Assembly: GCA_002069025.1 (NCBI GenBank)
Contig: MWBK01000139.1
Coordinates: 1-31,714 of the forward strand
Direction: 5' to 3'
DNA length: 31,714 bases
Source: Bacteroidetes bacterium ADurb.Bin302
GTDB taxonomy: Bacteria > Bacteroidota > Bacteroidia > Bacteroidales > Paludibacteraceae
The translations under genes were made by a program, and so were the position numbers. The first letter of the stretch is position 1. Each line of letters begins with the position of its first letter. A model generated the notes under the pieces. The model did no database searches and was not told the DNA's origin. It was given only the letters and a program-made list of their open reading frames with translations. Below, piece after piece: positions 1 to 8,705 of this stretch.

Positions 1-15
1 CTACACCGGACAAGA

Positions 16-987
16 ATGATGAGACTACAGAAAGCGAAAATTAAAATCGTTGCAGACAAAAACATTCCGTTTTTACGAGGCATATTTGAAGATGTAGCAG
101 ATATTGAATACTTAGCTGCACCCGATATTGATAAATTTGCAATACAAGATGCTGATGCTCTAATTATTAGAACGCGGACGAAATGTGATGAGAACCTGCT
201 ACAGGGCAGTTCTGTTAAATACATTGCAACTGCTACAATTGGATACGACCATATTGATACTGAATATTGTAAGGCAAATAAAATAGAATGGTCAAATGCT
301 CCGGGTTGCAATGCCAATTCTGTTGTCAATTATATTAATGCCGTACTTAAATTTACAGAATCGTTCCCTACACAAAAGACTATAGGTATTGTTGGTGTAG
401 GCAATGTCGGTTCTAGAATTGCTAAGTTAGCAGAATCCTTAGGATTTAAAGTATTGCAAAACGACCCACCAAGACAAATTGCGGAAAAATCTTCTTTGTT
501 TGTTCCATTATCAGAGATACAAAATAAGGCTGATATTATTACGTTTCACGTACCTTTAAATAATTCTACATACCACATTGTTGATGATGATTTTTTAAGT
601 AATTGTAAGCGCAATCCACTTATTATAAATGCTGCAAGAGGAGAAGTATGTGATACTGCAACTTTATTAAAATGTGACAATAAGATTGTTCTTGATTGCT
701 GGGAAAACGAGCCGACGATAAATATTGACTTACTAAAGAAGGTAATTATTGGAACTCCACATATTGCAGGTTATTCAATTGATGGGAAAGCCAACGGAAC
801 AAGAATAGCGGCGACTAATATTTGTCATTTCTTTGGAATCAAAAAAACAATTATTATAAATCTTCCACCTAAAGACAATATGTCTTACAATGTAAAAGAA
901 GAAAGTGATAAATTAAAGAATCAACCGGATAAGTTTGAGTTTTTTAGGAATAACTACCCCGCACGCCGCGACATAATAACGTTTTAA
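16..987 (+). CDS. pdxB: 4-phosphoerythronate dehydrogenase (PdxB)
   Basis: NAD-dependent oxidoreductase that converts 4-phosphoerythronate to 2-oxo-3-hydroxy-4-phosphobutanoate in pyridoxal 5'-phosphate synthesis; cytosolic. The start VADKNIPF (residues 12-19) is typical of PdxB. The nucleotide-binding loop GVGNVGSRIA is at about residues 127-136. The D-2-hydroxyacid dehydrogenase catalytic set is present: Arg208 in NAARGE, Glu232 in ENEP and His249 in TPHIAGYS. The C-terminus keeps the PdxB-like ending RNNYPARR, but the protein is 323 residues against about 380 in E. coli, so the linker and dimerisation part is short. The frame is open to the window's left edge. ATGs at 16 and 19 are both possible, and a start further upstream cannot be excluded. 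truA follows after 7 bases, suggesting co-transcription. Confidence 0.88.
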   Translation: MMRLQKAKIKIVADKNIPFLRGIFEDVADIEYLAAPDIDKFAIQDADALIIRTRTKCDENLLQGSSVKYIATATIGYDHIDTEYCKANKIEWSNAPGCNANSVVNYINAVLKFTESFPTQKTIGIVGVGNVGSRIAKLAESLGFKVLQNDPPRQIAEKSSLFVPLSEIQNKADIITFHVPLNNSTYHIVDDDFLSNCKRNPLIINAARGEVCDTATLLKCDNKIVLDCWENEPTINIDLLKKVIIGTPHIAGYSIDGKANGTRIAATNICHFFGIKKTIIINLPPKDNMSYNVKEESDKLKNQPDKFEFFRNNYPARRDIITF

Positions 988-994
988 TCAATAT

Positions 995-1729
995 ATGCCT
1001 CGATACTTCATAAAATTAGCTTACAATGGTTCTAACTATCATGGTTGGCAAATTCAGCCGAACGGAAATAGTGTACAAGAAACTATTGAAAAAAGTATGT
1101 CGATATTATTAGGCAAACCGATTGCAATTGTTGGAGCCGGACGTACAGATGCCGGAGTACATGCACAAGAAATGATTGCGCACTTCAACATCGAAAATAC
1201 AATAGAAAACACTGAAGAATTGTGTTATAAACTTAATCTATTTTTACCTAAAGATATAGCCGTTTACTCCATTTGCATTGTAAAAGATGATATGCATGCA
1301 AGATTCAGTGCAAGATCTCGCACATATCAATATTTTGTATGCACTTCAAAAAACGTATTCAAAGGAAATATGTCAATGAGAGTACCTATTAATACCGATT
1401 TTGATGCCATGAATAAGGCTGCAAAAAAACTTTTTGATTATATAGACTTTAGCAGTTTTAGTAAACAACATACAGACACTAAAACCAATAATTGCAAAAT
1501 AATGCAGGCTAATTGGAAACAAATATCTGAAGATACTTGGGTGTTTACAATACAAGCAGATAGGTTTTTACGCAATATGGTAAGAGCTATTGTCGGGACA
1601 CTATTAGAGGTAGGAAGTCACAAAATAAGCATAGACGAATTCTGCCATATAATTGAACAAAAAAATCGCTGTAAAGCAGGAACTTCAGTACCGGCCAAAG
1701 CTTTATTCTTAACTAAAGTTGAATATTAA
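995..1729 (+). CDS. truA: tRNA pseudouridine(38-40) synthase TruA
   Basis: Converts uridine to pseudouridine at positions 38-40 of the tRNA anticodon arm. The 244-residue protein has the usual TruA length. The catalytic motif GAGRTDAGVHA (residues 47-57) places the nucleophilic aspartate at Asp52. RFLRNMVRAIVGTLLEVG near the C-terminus is the conserved second-half motif. The start (MPRYFIKLAYNGSNYHGWQIQ) matches the family N-terminus directly, so the ATG at 995 is secure. It lies 7 bases downstream of pdxB and ends before a separate promoter for the amylase gene. Confidence 0.96.
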   Translation: MPRYFIKLAYNGSNYHGWQIQPNGNSVQETIEKSMSILLGKPIAIVGAGRTDAGVHAQEMIAHFNIENTIENTEELCYKLNLFLPKDIAVYSICIVKDDMHARFSARSRTYQYFVCTSKNVFKGNMSMRVPINTDFDAMNKAAKKLFDYIDFSSFSKQHTDTKTNNCKIMQANWKQISEDTWVFTIQADRFLRNMVRAIVGTLLEVGSHKISIDEFCHIIEQKNRCKAGTSVPAKALFLTKVEY

Positions 1730-1739
1730 CATCTCAATC

Positions 1740-1770
1740 TTTGTTTTTCGAAACATTTGCAGTAAATTTG
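1740..1770 (+). promoter_or_regulatory. Bacteroidota-type promoter for the amylase gene
   Basis: TTTG (1740-1743), 19-base spacer, TAAATTTG (1763-1770), matching the TTTG/TAnnTTTG pattern of the phylum's main sigma factor. Predicted transcription start is near 1776, giving a leader of about 85 nt before the ATG at 1860. Pattern match only. Confidence 0.7.
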
Positions 1771-1859
1771 TATGATTGTTTTTTTTTAAAAAGCGCGCAT
1801 AAGATCAATACGCGTTTGCAAAATACACATATTGCTAACCTTTTAAAAACTATTAACTA

Positions 1860-4229
1860 ATGAAAAAAAGAAATCTTTTCAAAAAGTTGCTTGTGGGTGC
1901 AAGTCTCTTGTTTTGCGCCGGTTTTATACAAGCTCAAGCTCCTGCCAATGCTCCTGATGTTATACTTCAGGGTTTCTATTGGGATTCTTACGGAGACGAC
2001 ACTTATGGAACAACTAAATGGACTGACCTTATGACTCAAGTTGATGAGTTATCAGCAAATTTTAGTATTGTATGGTTACCACCTGCTTCTTCTTCTGATG
2101 GCGGTTGCGGATACCACCCAAAACAATGGAGTAACCTAAGCACATCATGGGGTACTAAAACAAGTCTAAAGAATCTTATTGCAGCATTAAAAACTAAAGG
2201 TACTCGTGCAATGGCCGACATAGTTATTAACCACCGTGCCGGAAATTTTGGTTGGGTGGATTTTTGCAACGAAGATTTTGGGACTTATGGTACTTTTACT
2301 TTATACGAAAGTAATCAAAGTAATCAGTATATATGTAGCGATGACGAAGCAAGCGGTAATGGATATACTTGTACAGGCGCTAAAGATGCAGGATACGACA
2401 CACAATGTAGTGCATCGGGAGGTTATTGTCCGGCACGCGACTTAGACCATTCAAACACTTATGTACAAAACGCTGTTAAGGCTTATTTACAATGGATGAA
2501 AAACGAAATAGGATATGACGGATGGCGTTATGACCTTGTAAAAGGATATCTTGGTAAATACACAAAAGCATATAACGAGGCTGCCGGAGCATACATGTCG
2601 GTGGGCGAATATTGGGACGGAGATTATAATGCTGTAAAAAATTGGATTAAACAAACAAGCTATACTTCTTGCGCTTTCGACTTCCCAATGAAATATGCAG
2701 CATTAAACAATTCTTTAGCTAAAAATAATTACGCCGGAATGGCAAGTGGATATGGGGTTCCACAAGGTTTATGCGGAGCAGACGAAATGAAACGTTACTC
2801 AGTAACATTTGTTGACAACCACGACACATTCCGCGATACAAATAAATTCGGTGGAGATTGGGAAGCTGCAAATGCATATATTCTTTCTGCACCCGGTATA
2901 CCATGCGTATTTTATCCTCACTGGGTTAGTTGTAAAGAGGCTATCAAGAAAATGATTGCAGCACGTAAAGCATGCGGTGTTCATAGTCAATCTGCTGCTT
3001 CAACAGCAGGTACAAATAGTAGTTATTATAAATGTACTACTACAGGTACAAAAGGTACGCTTATATGCTTTATCGGTAGCGGTTGGTCTGCTCCTCAAGG
3101 TTACACTTTAGCAGGTAGTGGAAGCAAATGGGCATATTATACAAGTGTACAAGTTCCAGAAGGACCTACTGTTACAATGAGCCCTAACGGCGGATATGTA
3201 GGACCTAACGGACAAGTAACATTAAGCACAACCTCAGGTACTATTTATTATACAACAAATGGTACAACTCCATCATCAGGCTCAACTCAATATACTTCAG
3301 CTATTACAATAACTACTAACAATACAACTATTAAGGCTATCGCAATTGACGGTGCTAAACAATCAAGTGTTGTAAGTGGAACATTCTTAACAGAGAGACC
3401 TGCCGGTTTAACCGTTTCATTCAAAGCCCCATCAACGTGGAATTCTGTATCATTATATGCATGGACAGGATCTAATCCTGAAATTTTAGGAGCATGGCCT
3501 GGTACAGTTCTTACCAAATCCGGAGACTATTACACATATACAATTACAGAAACTGAGGTACGCCCTGTTAATATTATCTTTAACGACAATGACAACGGAC
3601 ATCAAACTATTGATTTAAGTACTTCTGATGATCATTGCTGGGATGGCAGTGCGGGTACAGGTGCAATAATAACGCCCACAACATGTGATGTTGAGCCGAG
3701 TAATATTACCATTAAATTGAAAAATCACGAATATTTTTCAACAAGCAATTGTCATATTGTTGGAGCTGATTGGCCTGGTGCAACAGTAGCTTTGGGGCAA
3801 GATGGATTTTATAGCATAAATGCAACAGCAACATCGTTAAATGTAATATTTAACAATGGTGGTAATGGAAAACAAACCACAACAATAAGTTCTGAGACAA
3901 GTATTTGTGTACAGCTAACCGGAGAAACCAGCCAAGATGAATACTCAAACACAACCTACTTGTGGGAAGAGACTTCATGTCCGGGAACAGCTGTTGACGA
4001 AACGATTCAAAGTGAAGTTAACATCTACCCTAACCCAACATCAGGTATTGTATCTATTCAATGCGATGAAGAAATTGCAAATGTAATTGTTCGCGATATG
4101 AGTGCAAATAGAATATACGAAGGCAACTCAAGCAACTTTGATATATCATTTGCATCACCTGCGATGTATTTTGTAGAGATACAATTAAAATCAGGTCAAA
4201 ATGTAATTAAGAAATTAATTAAAAAGTAA
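1860..4229 (+). CDS. secreted GH13 alpha-amylase with CBM26-like modules and T9SS tail
   Basis: Extracellular or surface endo-acting starch hydrolase. An N-terminal signal peptide (about residues 1-26) ends in IQAQA. The GH13 barrel follows, with region I DIVINH (120-125), the nucleophile Asp225 in GWRYD, the acid/base Glu250 in VGEYW, and the transition-state Asp322 in FVDNHD. A chitobiase-C-like beta domain with YYTTNGTTP lies at about 439-508. Two CBM26-like starch-binding modules follow (about 515-590 and 616-685), each with the FNDNDNGHQT or FNNGGNGKQT signature. The last 75 or so residues carry YPNPTSG and end in KKLIKK, the type A sorting domain of the type IX secretion system. Several cysteines sit in an insertion at 136-190. 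It has its own promoter and terminator and no visible sus-type neighbours, so it appears to be a stand-alone unit. Confidence 0.93.
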   Translation: MKKRNLFKKLLVGASLLFCAGFIQAQAPANAPDVILQGFYWDSYGDDTYGTTKWTDLMTQVDELSANFSIVWLPPASSSDGGCGYHPKQWSNLSTSWGTKTSLKNLIAALKTKGTRAMADIVINHRAGNFGWVDFCNEDFGTYGTFTLYESNQSNQYICSDDEASGNGYTCTGAKDAGYDTQCSASGGYCPARDLDHSNTYVQNAVKAYLQWMKNEIGYDGWRYDLVKGYLGKYTKAYNEAAGAYMSVGEYWDGDYNAVKNWIKQTSYTSCAFDFPMKYAALNNSLAKNNYAGMASGYGVPQGLCGADEMKRYSVTFVDNHDTFRDTNKFGGDWEAANAYILSAPGIPCVFYPHWVSCKEAIKKMIAARKACGVHSQSAASTAGTNSSYYKCTTTGTKGTLICFIGSGWSAPQGYTLAGSGSKWAYYTSVQVPEGPTVTMSPNGGYVGPNGQVTLSTTSGTIYYTTNGTTPSSGSTQYTSAITITTNNTTIKAIAIDGAKQSSVVSGTFLTERPAGLTVSFKAPSTWNSVSLYAWTGSNPEILGAWPGTVLTKSGDYYTYTITETEVRPVNIIFNDNDNGHQTIDLSTSDDHCWDGSAGTGAIITPTTCDVEPSNITIKLKNHEYFSTSNCHIVGADWPGATVALGQDGFYSINATATSLNVIFNNGGNGKQTTTISSETSICVQLTGETSQDEYSNTTYLWEETSCPGTAVDETIQSEVNIYPNPTSGIVSIQCDEEIANVIVRDMSANRIYEGNSSNFDISFASPAMYFVEIQLKSGQNVIKKLIKK

Positions 4230-4247
4230 ATTGTTATAATTAGATTA

Positions 4248-4278
4248 GGCGGTTTGTCATTCGGCAAGCCGCCTTTTT
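4248..4278 (+). terminator. intrinsic terminator after the amylase gene
   Basis: GGCGGTTTG (4248-4256) pairs with CAAGCCGCC (4265-4273) with one wobble pair, and the inner bases can extend the stem to a 4-base loop. TTTTT follows at 4274-4278. It lies 18 bases after the amylase stop codon. Confidence 0.88.
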
Positions 4279-4292
4279 CTTGTTTTAATTTG

Positions 4293-4300
4293 TAACTTTG
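4293..4300 (+). promoter_or_regulatory. -7 element for the DUF2156-GNAT gene
   Basis: TAACTTTG fits TAnnTTTG. No good TTTG lies at the expected -33 spacing, because the amylase terminator occupies that position. Predicted start near 4306, leader about 17 nt. Confidence 0.45.
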
Positions 4301-4322
4301 CAAAATAATTAACATAGTTAGT

Positions 4323-5882
4323 ATGCTGCCATTTCAAGATATTGATATAGATGCGAAGGCAAAGTTAGATTACTACTTAAATAATTTTGGTACGCATAAT
4401 TGCAACTATGCATTTGCGAATCTCTTTTCATGGCGACATAAATATCACACTAGCTGGTGTATATACAACAATTGCTTAATTATAAAGTTTTTGATTAATG
4501 GCAAAAACAAAATAGGATACTTGCAACCAATTGGTAAAAATATAGATCCGAATATAATCAATATTATGATTGAAGATGCTGCGTCACAGAATCAACCACT
4601 GCGTTTGTATTCAATGACTAAAGAATTTACCGATATATATAAGCAAACATTAGTAGGAAAAAAAAGTTATATATATCAGAATAGGGATTTTGAAGACTAT
4701 TTTTACACAGCAGAATCACTACGTACTTTGAGTGGTAAAAACTTACAGAATAAGCGCAATCAAATTAATCAGTTTAAAAAATTATACAAAAATTCAAGCT
4801 ACAAATTACTTAATAACACTGATAAAGAAGAAGTCGAGAATTTGATGATGTTATGGGGAAATGAAAAAGCCCTCCCCGATTATGGTATAAATGAAGAAAG
4901 TGATATGATAAGACAATCATTCATGCATTTCGATGCCTTAGGTATATTCGGAATTATTCTTTATATTGATGAACACGCCGTTGGATTCTCATTTGGATCA
5001 TACTTGAATAAAAAGATATTTTGCGTACACGCAGAAAAAGCTAACACAAAATACATTGGCATATACAGCTACATTAACCAATTATTAGCATCGAATCTAC
5101 CGCAAGATATAGAACTCATTGATCGCGAAGAAGATTTAGGAATAATCGGGTTACGCAAGTCTAAATTATCCTATTATCCCGAGTTTTTATCTAGCGATTA
5201 CTATGCTATTTCAAAGAGCGACGAAACTGAAATTTGGAAATTATGGAAAACTTGTTTTGGTGATAGTGATGAATTCATCTATTCATATCTTATTAATTAT
5301 TCTAAAAATGATAATCGCGTTTTAAAATATCAAGGAGACGATTTAGCTGCGATGCTCCATTTCCATATTTTTAAAAACCGGGACATAGACAAAATAGCTT
5401 ACTTATATGGTTTGGCAACATCTCCGCAATATCGCAAAAAAGGATTTGCATGCGATGTTATTGAAAAATCACTTCAAGAACTATGGAATAATGATGTAAA
5501 AATCGTATTTTTGATACAAGAAAACAAAGATTTTAATTCATGGTATAATAAGTTTGATTTTACTCCATACACCGAAAGTCCATTATATTTTCACAGCCCT
5601 GATAATTTTGATTTTGGTACAGGCATAATAGAACAAAATTTTGGAATTTATAGAATACTGCATGCTTTAGATTATTTAAAGATATATGCAGCTAATCATC
5701 CTTTAACTAATTCAACATTCTACTTATCAGACACTTTATTTCCTAAAAACGACGGAACATACAAAATCAGCAACGGCATAGTCGAATACCAAGTAATGCA
5801 AACCACAGACTATATAATGCATCCACAAGATATTGCAAAACAGTTTCCTCCTGATAATGTTAAACTTGAATTTGTTATGTAA
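4323..5882 (+). CDS. DUF2156-domain protein fused to a GNAT acetyltransferase domain
   Basis: 519 residues in two parts. About residues 1-295 resemble the DUF2156 fold, a GNAT-like domain also found at the C-terminus of phosphatidylglycerol lysyltransferases: it starts LPFQDIDIDAKAKLDYYL and ends near LIDREEDLGIIGLRKSKLSY. About residues 300-430 look like an ordinary GNAT domain, with the acetyl-CoA loop PQYRKKGFACDVI at about 367-379 preceded by the strand YLYGLATS. The substrate is unknown; an aminoacyl or acyl transfer reaction is an inference from fold only. No signal peptide or membrane segment is visible, so it is probably cytosolic. The ATG at 4323 is preceded by its own -7 element. 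It lies upstream of rho but is separated from it by 153 bases and a second promoter. Confidence 0.78.
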   Translation: MLPFQDIDIDAKAKLDYYLNNFGTHNCNYAFANLFSWRHKYHTSWCIYNNCLIIKFLINGKNKIGYLQPIGKNIDPNIINIMIEDAASQNQPLRLYSMTKEFTDIYKQTLVGKKSYIYQNRDFEDYFYTAESLRTLSGKNLQNKRNQINQFKKLYKNSSYKLLNNTDKEEVENLMMLWGNEKALPDYGINEESDMIRQSFMHFDALGIFGIILYIDEHAVGFSFGSYLNKKIFCVHAEKANTKYIGIYSYINQLLASNLPQDIELIDREEDLGIIGLRKSKLSYYPEFLSSDYYAISKSDETEIWKLWKTCFGDSDEFIYSYLINYSKNDNRVLKYQGDDLAAMLHFHIFKNRDIDKIAYLYGLATSPQYRKKGFACDVIEKSLQELWNNDVKIVFLIQENKDFNSWYNKFDFTPYTESPLYFHSPDNFDFGTGIIEQNFGIYRILHALDYLKIYAANHPLTNSTFYLSDTLFPKNDGTYKISNGIVEYQVMQTTDYIMHPQDIAKQFPPDNVKLEFVM

Positions 5883-5929
5883 GTGATATAAAAAAATATC
5901 ATTTGATAAGCTTATTCAAAAAAAAACAC

Positions 5930-5937
5930 TATCTTTG
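5930..5937 (+). promoter_or_regulatory. -7 element of the rho promoter
   Basis: TATCTTTG fits TAnnTTTG. A TTTG at 5902-5905 lies 24 bases upstream, longer than the usual 19-21, so the -33 element is uncertain. Predicted start near 5943, leader about 93 nt. Confidence 0.5.
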
Positions 5938-5949
5938 TTGCTGTTAAGC

Positions 5950-5970
5950 GTTGGCTAAACTACTGCCAAC
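5950..5970 (+). promoter_or_regulatory. small hairpin in the rho leader
   Basis: GTTGGC (5950-5955) is complementary to GCCAAC (5965-5970) across a 9-base loop. It lies just after the predicted rho transcription start. No T-run follows, so it is not an intrinsic terminator; a role in rho control is speculation. Confidence 0.35.
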
Positions 5971-6035
5971 AATGTTTCCAAAACTTATATATAACTTATT
6001 GATCATTTTTGCAATTGCAAAATCATTAAATTTTT

Positions 6036-7541
6036 ATGGCTGAAGAAGAAGTTGTCAAGAAAAAACGGACACGCATTAAACGCATGCCCGAAAAAGTTGC
6101 CACAGCAGCAACACAAATAGAAGGTGCCACTGAGTTTGTAGCAGAATCACACGTTATAACAGATAATACACCGCCTATTCCATCTATTCCGATTTCAGAC
6201 GAGGAAGTCGTTATGGAAACAATAGCAGAAAAATTGCGTAAAAGCAGTGAAGAAAAAGCAAGAAAAAAAGAAGAAACTATAGATGCTCCTGCTAAAGAGT
6301 CTGAAGTAATCGACGCTACTGCACCAACAGAAGTACCAGAAACATCCAACGAGCAAAACAAAGAATCTCACAAACGCCCTGAATTCAAACACAACCATAA
6401 ACCAGAAGAAAAAGCATATGAATTTGACGATATACTTAAAGGTAGCGGTGTACTTGAAATAGTTCAAGATGGATACGGATTTTTACGTTCTCCTGAATAC
6501 GACTATTTTTCATCGCCTGATGATATATATGTATCCCAATCGCAAATTCGTTTATTCGGTTTACAAACAGGCGATACTGTTGAGGGTCCGATACGTCCGC
6601 CTAAAGACGGTGAAAAATACTTTCCACTTGTAAGAGTTGATAAAATTAATGGGCGCGATCCTTCATTTGTAAGAGATAGAGTACCATTTGAACATTTAAC
6701 TCCACTATTCCCCGACGAAAAATTCAAATTGAATGGAGGCAAGAGTACTTCGATGTCAACACGTATAGTCGATTTATTCTGCCCTATAGGTAAAGGACAA
6801 CGCGGTTTGATTGTTGCTCAACCAAAAACAGGTAAAACTGTATTACTTAAAGAATTAGCCAACGCTATACTTGAGAATCATCCTGAGGTGTACATGATTA
6901 TATTACTTATAGATGAGCGCCCTGAAGAAGTTACCGACATGGCACGCAGCGTTAGAGCCGAAGTTGTATCTTCAACATTCGATGAACCTGCAGAGAAGCA
7001 CGTGAAAGTAGCTTCTATTGTACATGAAAAAGCGAAACGTTTGGTTGAATGCGGACATGATGTTGTTATTTTGCTTGATTCAATAACAAGATTGGCACGC
7101 GCATATAATACAACAGCACCTGCATCAGGTAAAGTTTTATCTGGAGGTGTTGATGCTAATGCACTACATAAGCCGAAACGTTTCTTTGGAGCTGCACGAA
7201 ATATTGAAAATGGAGGCAGTTTAACTATTATTGCTACTGCTTTAATAGAAACCGGCTCTAAGATGGACGATGTGATTTTTGAAGAGTTTAAGGGAACAGG
7301 TAATATGGAATTACAGTTAGACCGCAAATTATCTAACAAACGTATTTTCCCTGCAATAGATATTATGGCGTCAGGAACACGTAGAGACGACTTACTATTA
7401 GACTCCAACACTCTAAGTCGTATGTGGGTATTAAGAAGACATTTGTCTGATATGAATTCTGTAGAAGCAATGGAATTTTTGAAAGACAGAATGGAAAAAA
7501 CTAAGAATAATGAAGAATTCTTAGTTTCAATGAACGGATAA
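6036..7541 (+). CDS. rho: transcription termination factor Rho
   Basis: Hexameric RNA-dependent ATPase that ends transcription. Residues 1-128 are a low-complexity, charged extension rich in Glu, Lys, Ala and Thr that replaces a recognisable N-terminal helical domain. The cold-shock-type RNA-binding domain follows (about 130-205; [14 protein letters not shown]). The ATPase domain has Walker A in AQPKTGKT (about 260-267), Walker [17 protein letters not shown] (from about 343), and the R-loop region [21 protein letters not shown]. Total length is 501 residues. Rho proteins of Bacteroidota commonly carry disordered N-terminal extensions, and the one in Bacteroides thetaiotaomicron is reported to drive condensate formation; whether this shorter one does so is unknown. 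The ATG at 6036 is the start of the extension and the only plausible start in frame. A DUF4143 ATPase gene follows after 12 bases. Confidence 0.97.
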   Translation: MAEEEVVKKKRTRIKRMPEKVATAATQIEGATEFVAESHVITDNTPPIPSIPISDEEVVMETIAEKLRKSSEEKARKKEETIDAPAKESEVIDATAPTEVPETSNEQNKESHKRPEFKHNHKPEEKAYEFDDILKGSGVLEIVQDGYGFLRSPEYDYFSSPDDIYVSQSQIRLFGLQTGDTVEGPIRPPKDGEKYFPLVRVDKINGRDPSFVRDRVPFEHLTPLFPDEKFKLNGGKSTSMSTRIVDLFCPIGKGQRGLIVAQPKTGKTVLLKELANAILENHPEVYMIILLIDERPEEVTDMARSVRAEVVSSTFDEPAEKHVKVASIVHEKAKRLVECGHDVVILLDSITRLARAYNTTAPASGKVLSGGVDANALHKPKRFFGAARNIENGGSLTIIATALIETGSKMDDVIFEEFKGTGNMELQLDRKLSNKRIFPAIDIMASGTRRDDLLLDSNTLSRMWVLRRHLSDMNSVEAMEFLKDRMEKTKNNEEFLVSMNG

Positions 7542-7553
7542 AATCATAAATTC

Positions 7554-8702
7554 TTGGAAAAATTTTTCAGGATACATAATTATTTGATCGAACACACACA
7601 ATCGCCTGTTCCTCGGAAACTGATGGACGATATTGATTGGAATCACCGACTCATTGGCATTAAAGGATGTAGAGGAGTTGGTAAAACGACCTTTTTGTTA
7701 GAATACGCAAAAAGGTTTCCTGAAGAAAAAAAAGAATGTCTTTACATCAATCTTAATCAGTTCTATTTTACAGAATGCAACTTAGTTGATTTTGCCGGGC
7801 GGTTTACAGCCGAAGGAGGCAAAGTTTTACTTATTGACCAAGTATTCAAATATCCGGATTGGAGTTCTGCCATACGGCAATGCTACGATTTATATCCGCA
7901 ACTGCATATAGTATTTACAGGTTCATCTGTAATGCGACTAAAAGAAGAGAATCCCGATTTATCAGGCTTAGTAAAAGTATATTATTTACAAGGATATTCA
8001 TTTCGCGAATATCTTAATTTGATTGCAGGTTCAAACATAGAACCGGTAAGGCTTGATGACATTCTTCGGAATCCTAACAAATTTGCAGATGCAATAAAGA
8101 AACAAGTTGATCCGAGTATACATCTACAAAATTATTTGCATCACGGATACTACCCTTTCTTTCTCGAAAAGAGAAATTTCTCTGAAAATTTGCTCAAGAC
8201 TATGAACATGATGCTTGAGGTAGATGTTTTATTGATAAAACAAATTGCTGTAGACTATTTGTGGAAATTAAGAAGATTACTATATCTATTAGCCATTTCA
8301 GAATCTTCTGTAACAAATGTAAGCCAATTAAGTAACGACTTAAATACATCACGTGCAACGGTAATGAATTATCTTAAATATTTAGAGGATGCACGTCTGT
8401 TGAATTTAATTTATGCACAAGGTGAATCGTTCCCTAAAAAACCAACTTGCGTATATTTAAATAATTCTAACTTACTATATGCCATATATGGAGCTGATGT
8501 ATCTGCACAAAATATCAGTAAAACATTTGTTTTTAGCACACTACATGGGAAATGCAAATTAAGCAAAGACGCGAAGAAAACCAACATATTGGTTAATGGC
8601 ATTTACCAAGTAGGTTTAAAGGATGAAGACACCATTATATGCACTGACAAATCAGGAAATAACACCGAAATTCCTATATGGTTATTCGGAATGCAATACT
8701 GA
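7554..8702 (+). CDS. AAA-family ATPase with DUF4143-type C-terminal region
   Basis: 382-residue P-loop ATPase of the type that pairs an N-terminal AAA_14-like ATPase with a C-terminal winged-helix/DUF4143 region; function not established. Walker A is GCRGVGKT (38-45). The Walker B position reads VLLIDQVFKYPDW, so the residue after Asp95 is Gln96 where related ATPases usually have Glu. Sensor-like VFTGSSVMRL follows at about 121-130. A helix-turn-helix-like stretch (VSQLSNDLNTSRATVMNYLKYL) lies at about 258-279. The start is TTG: the rho stop codon is the first in-frame stop upstream, no ATG precedes residue 24, and the TTG start gives an N-terminus in the expected place ahead of the P-loop. 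It is 12 bases after rho and is probably co-transcribed with it. Its stop is 3 bases from that of the convergent ApbE gene. Confidence 0.82.
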   Translation: MEKFFRIHNYLIEHTQSPVPRKLMDDIDWNHRLIGIKGCRGVGKTTFLLEYAKRFPEEKKECLYINLNQFYFTECNLVDFAGRFTAEGGKVLLIDQVFKYPDWSSAIRQCYDLYPQLHIVFTGSSVMRLKEENPDLSGLVKVYYLQGYSFREYLNLIAGSNIEPVRLDDILRNPNKFADAIKKQVDPSIHLQNYLHHGYYPFFLEKRNFSENLLKTMNMMLEVDVLLIKQIAVDYLWKLRRLLYLLAISESSVTNVSQLSNDLNTSRATVMNYLKYLEDARLLNLIYAQGESFPKKPTCVYLNNSNLLYAIYGADVSAQNISKTFVFSTLHGKCKLSKDAKKTNILVNGIYQVGLKDEDTIICTDKSGNNTEIPIWLFGMQY

Positions 8703-8705
8703 TAT

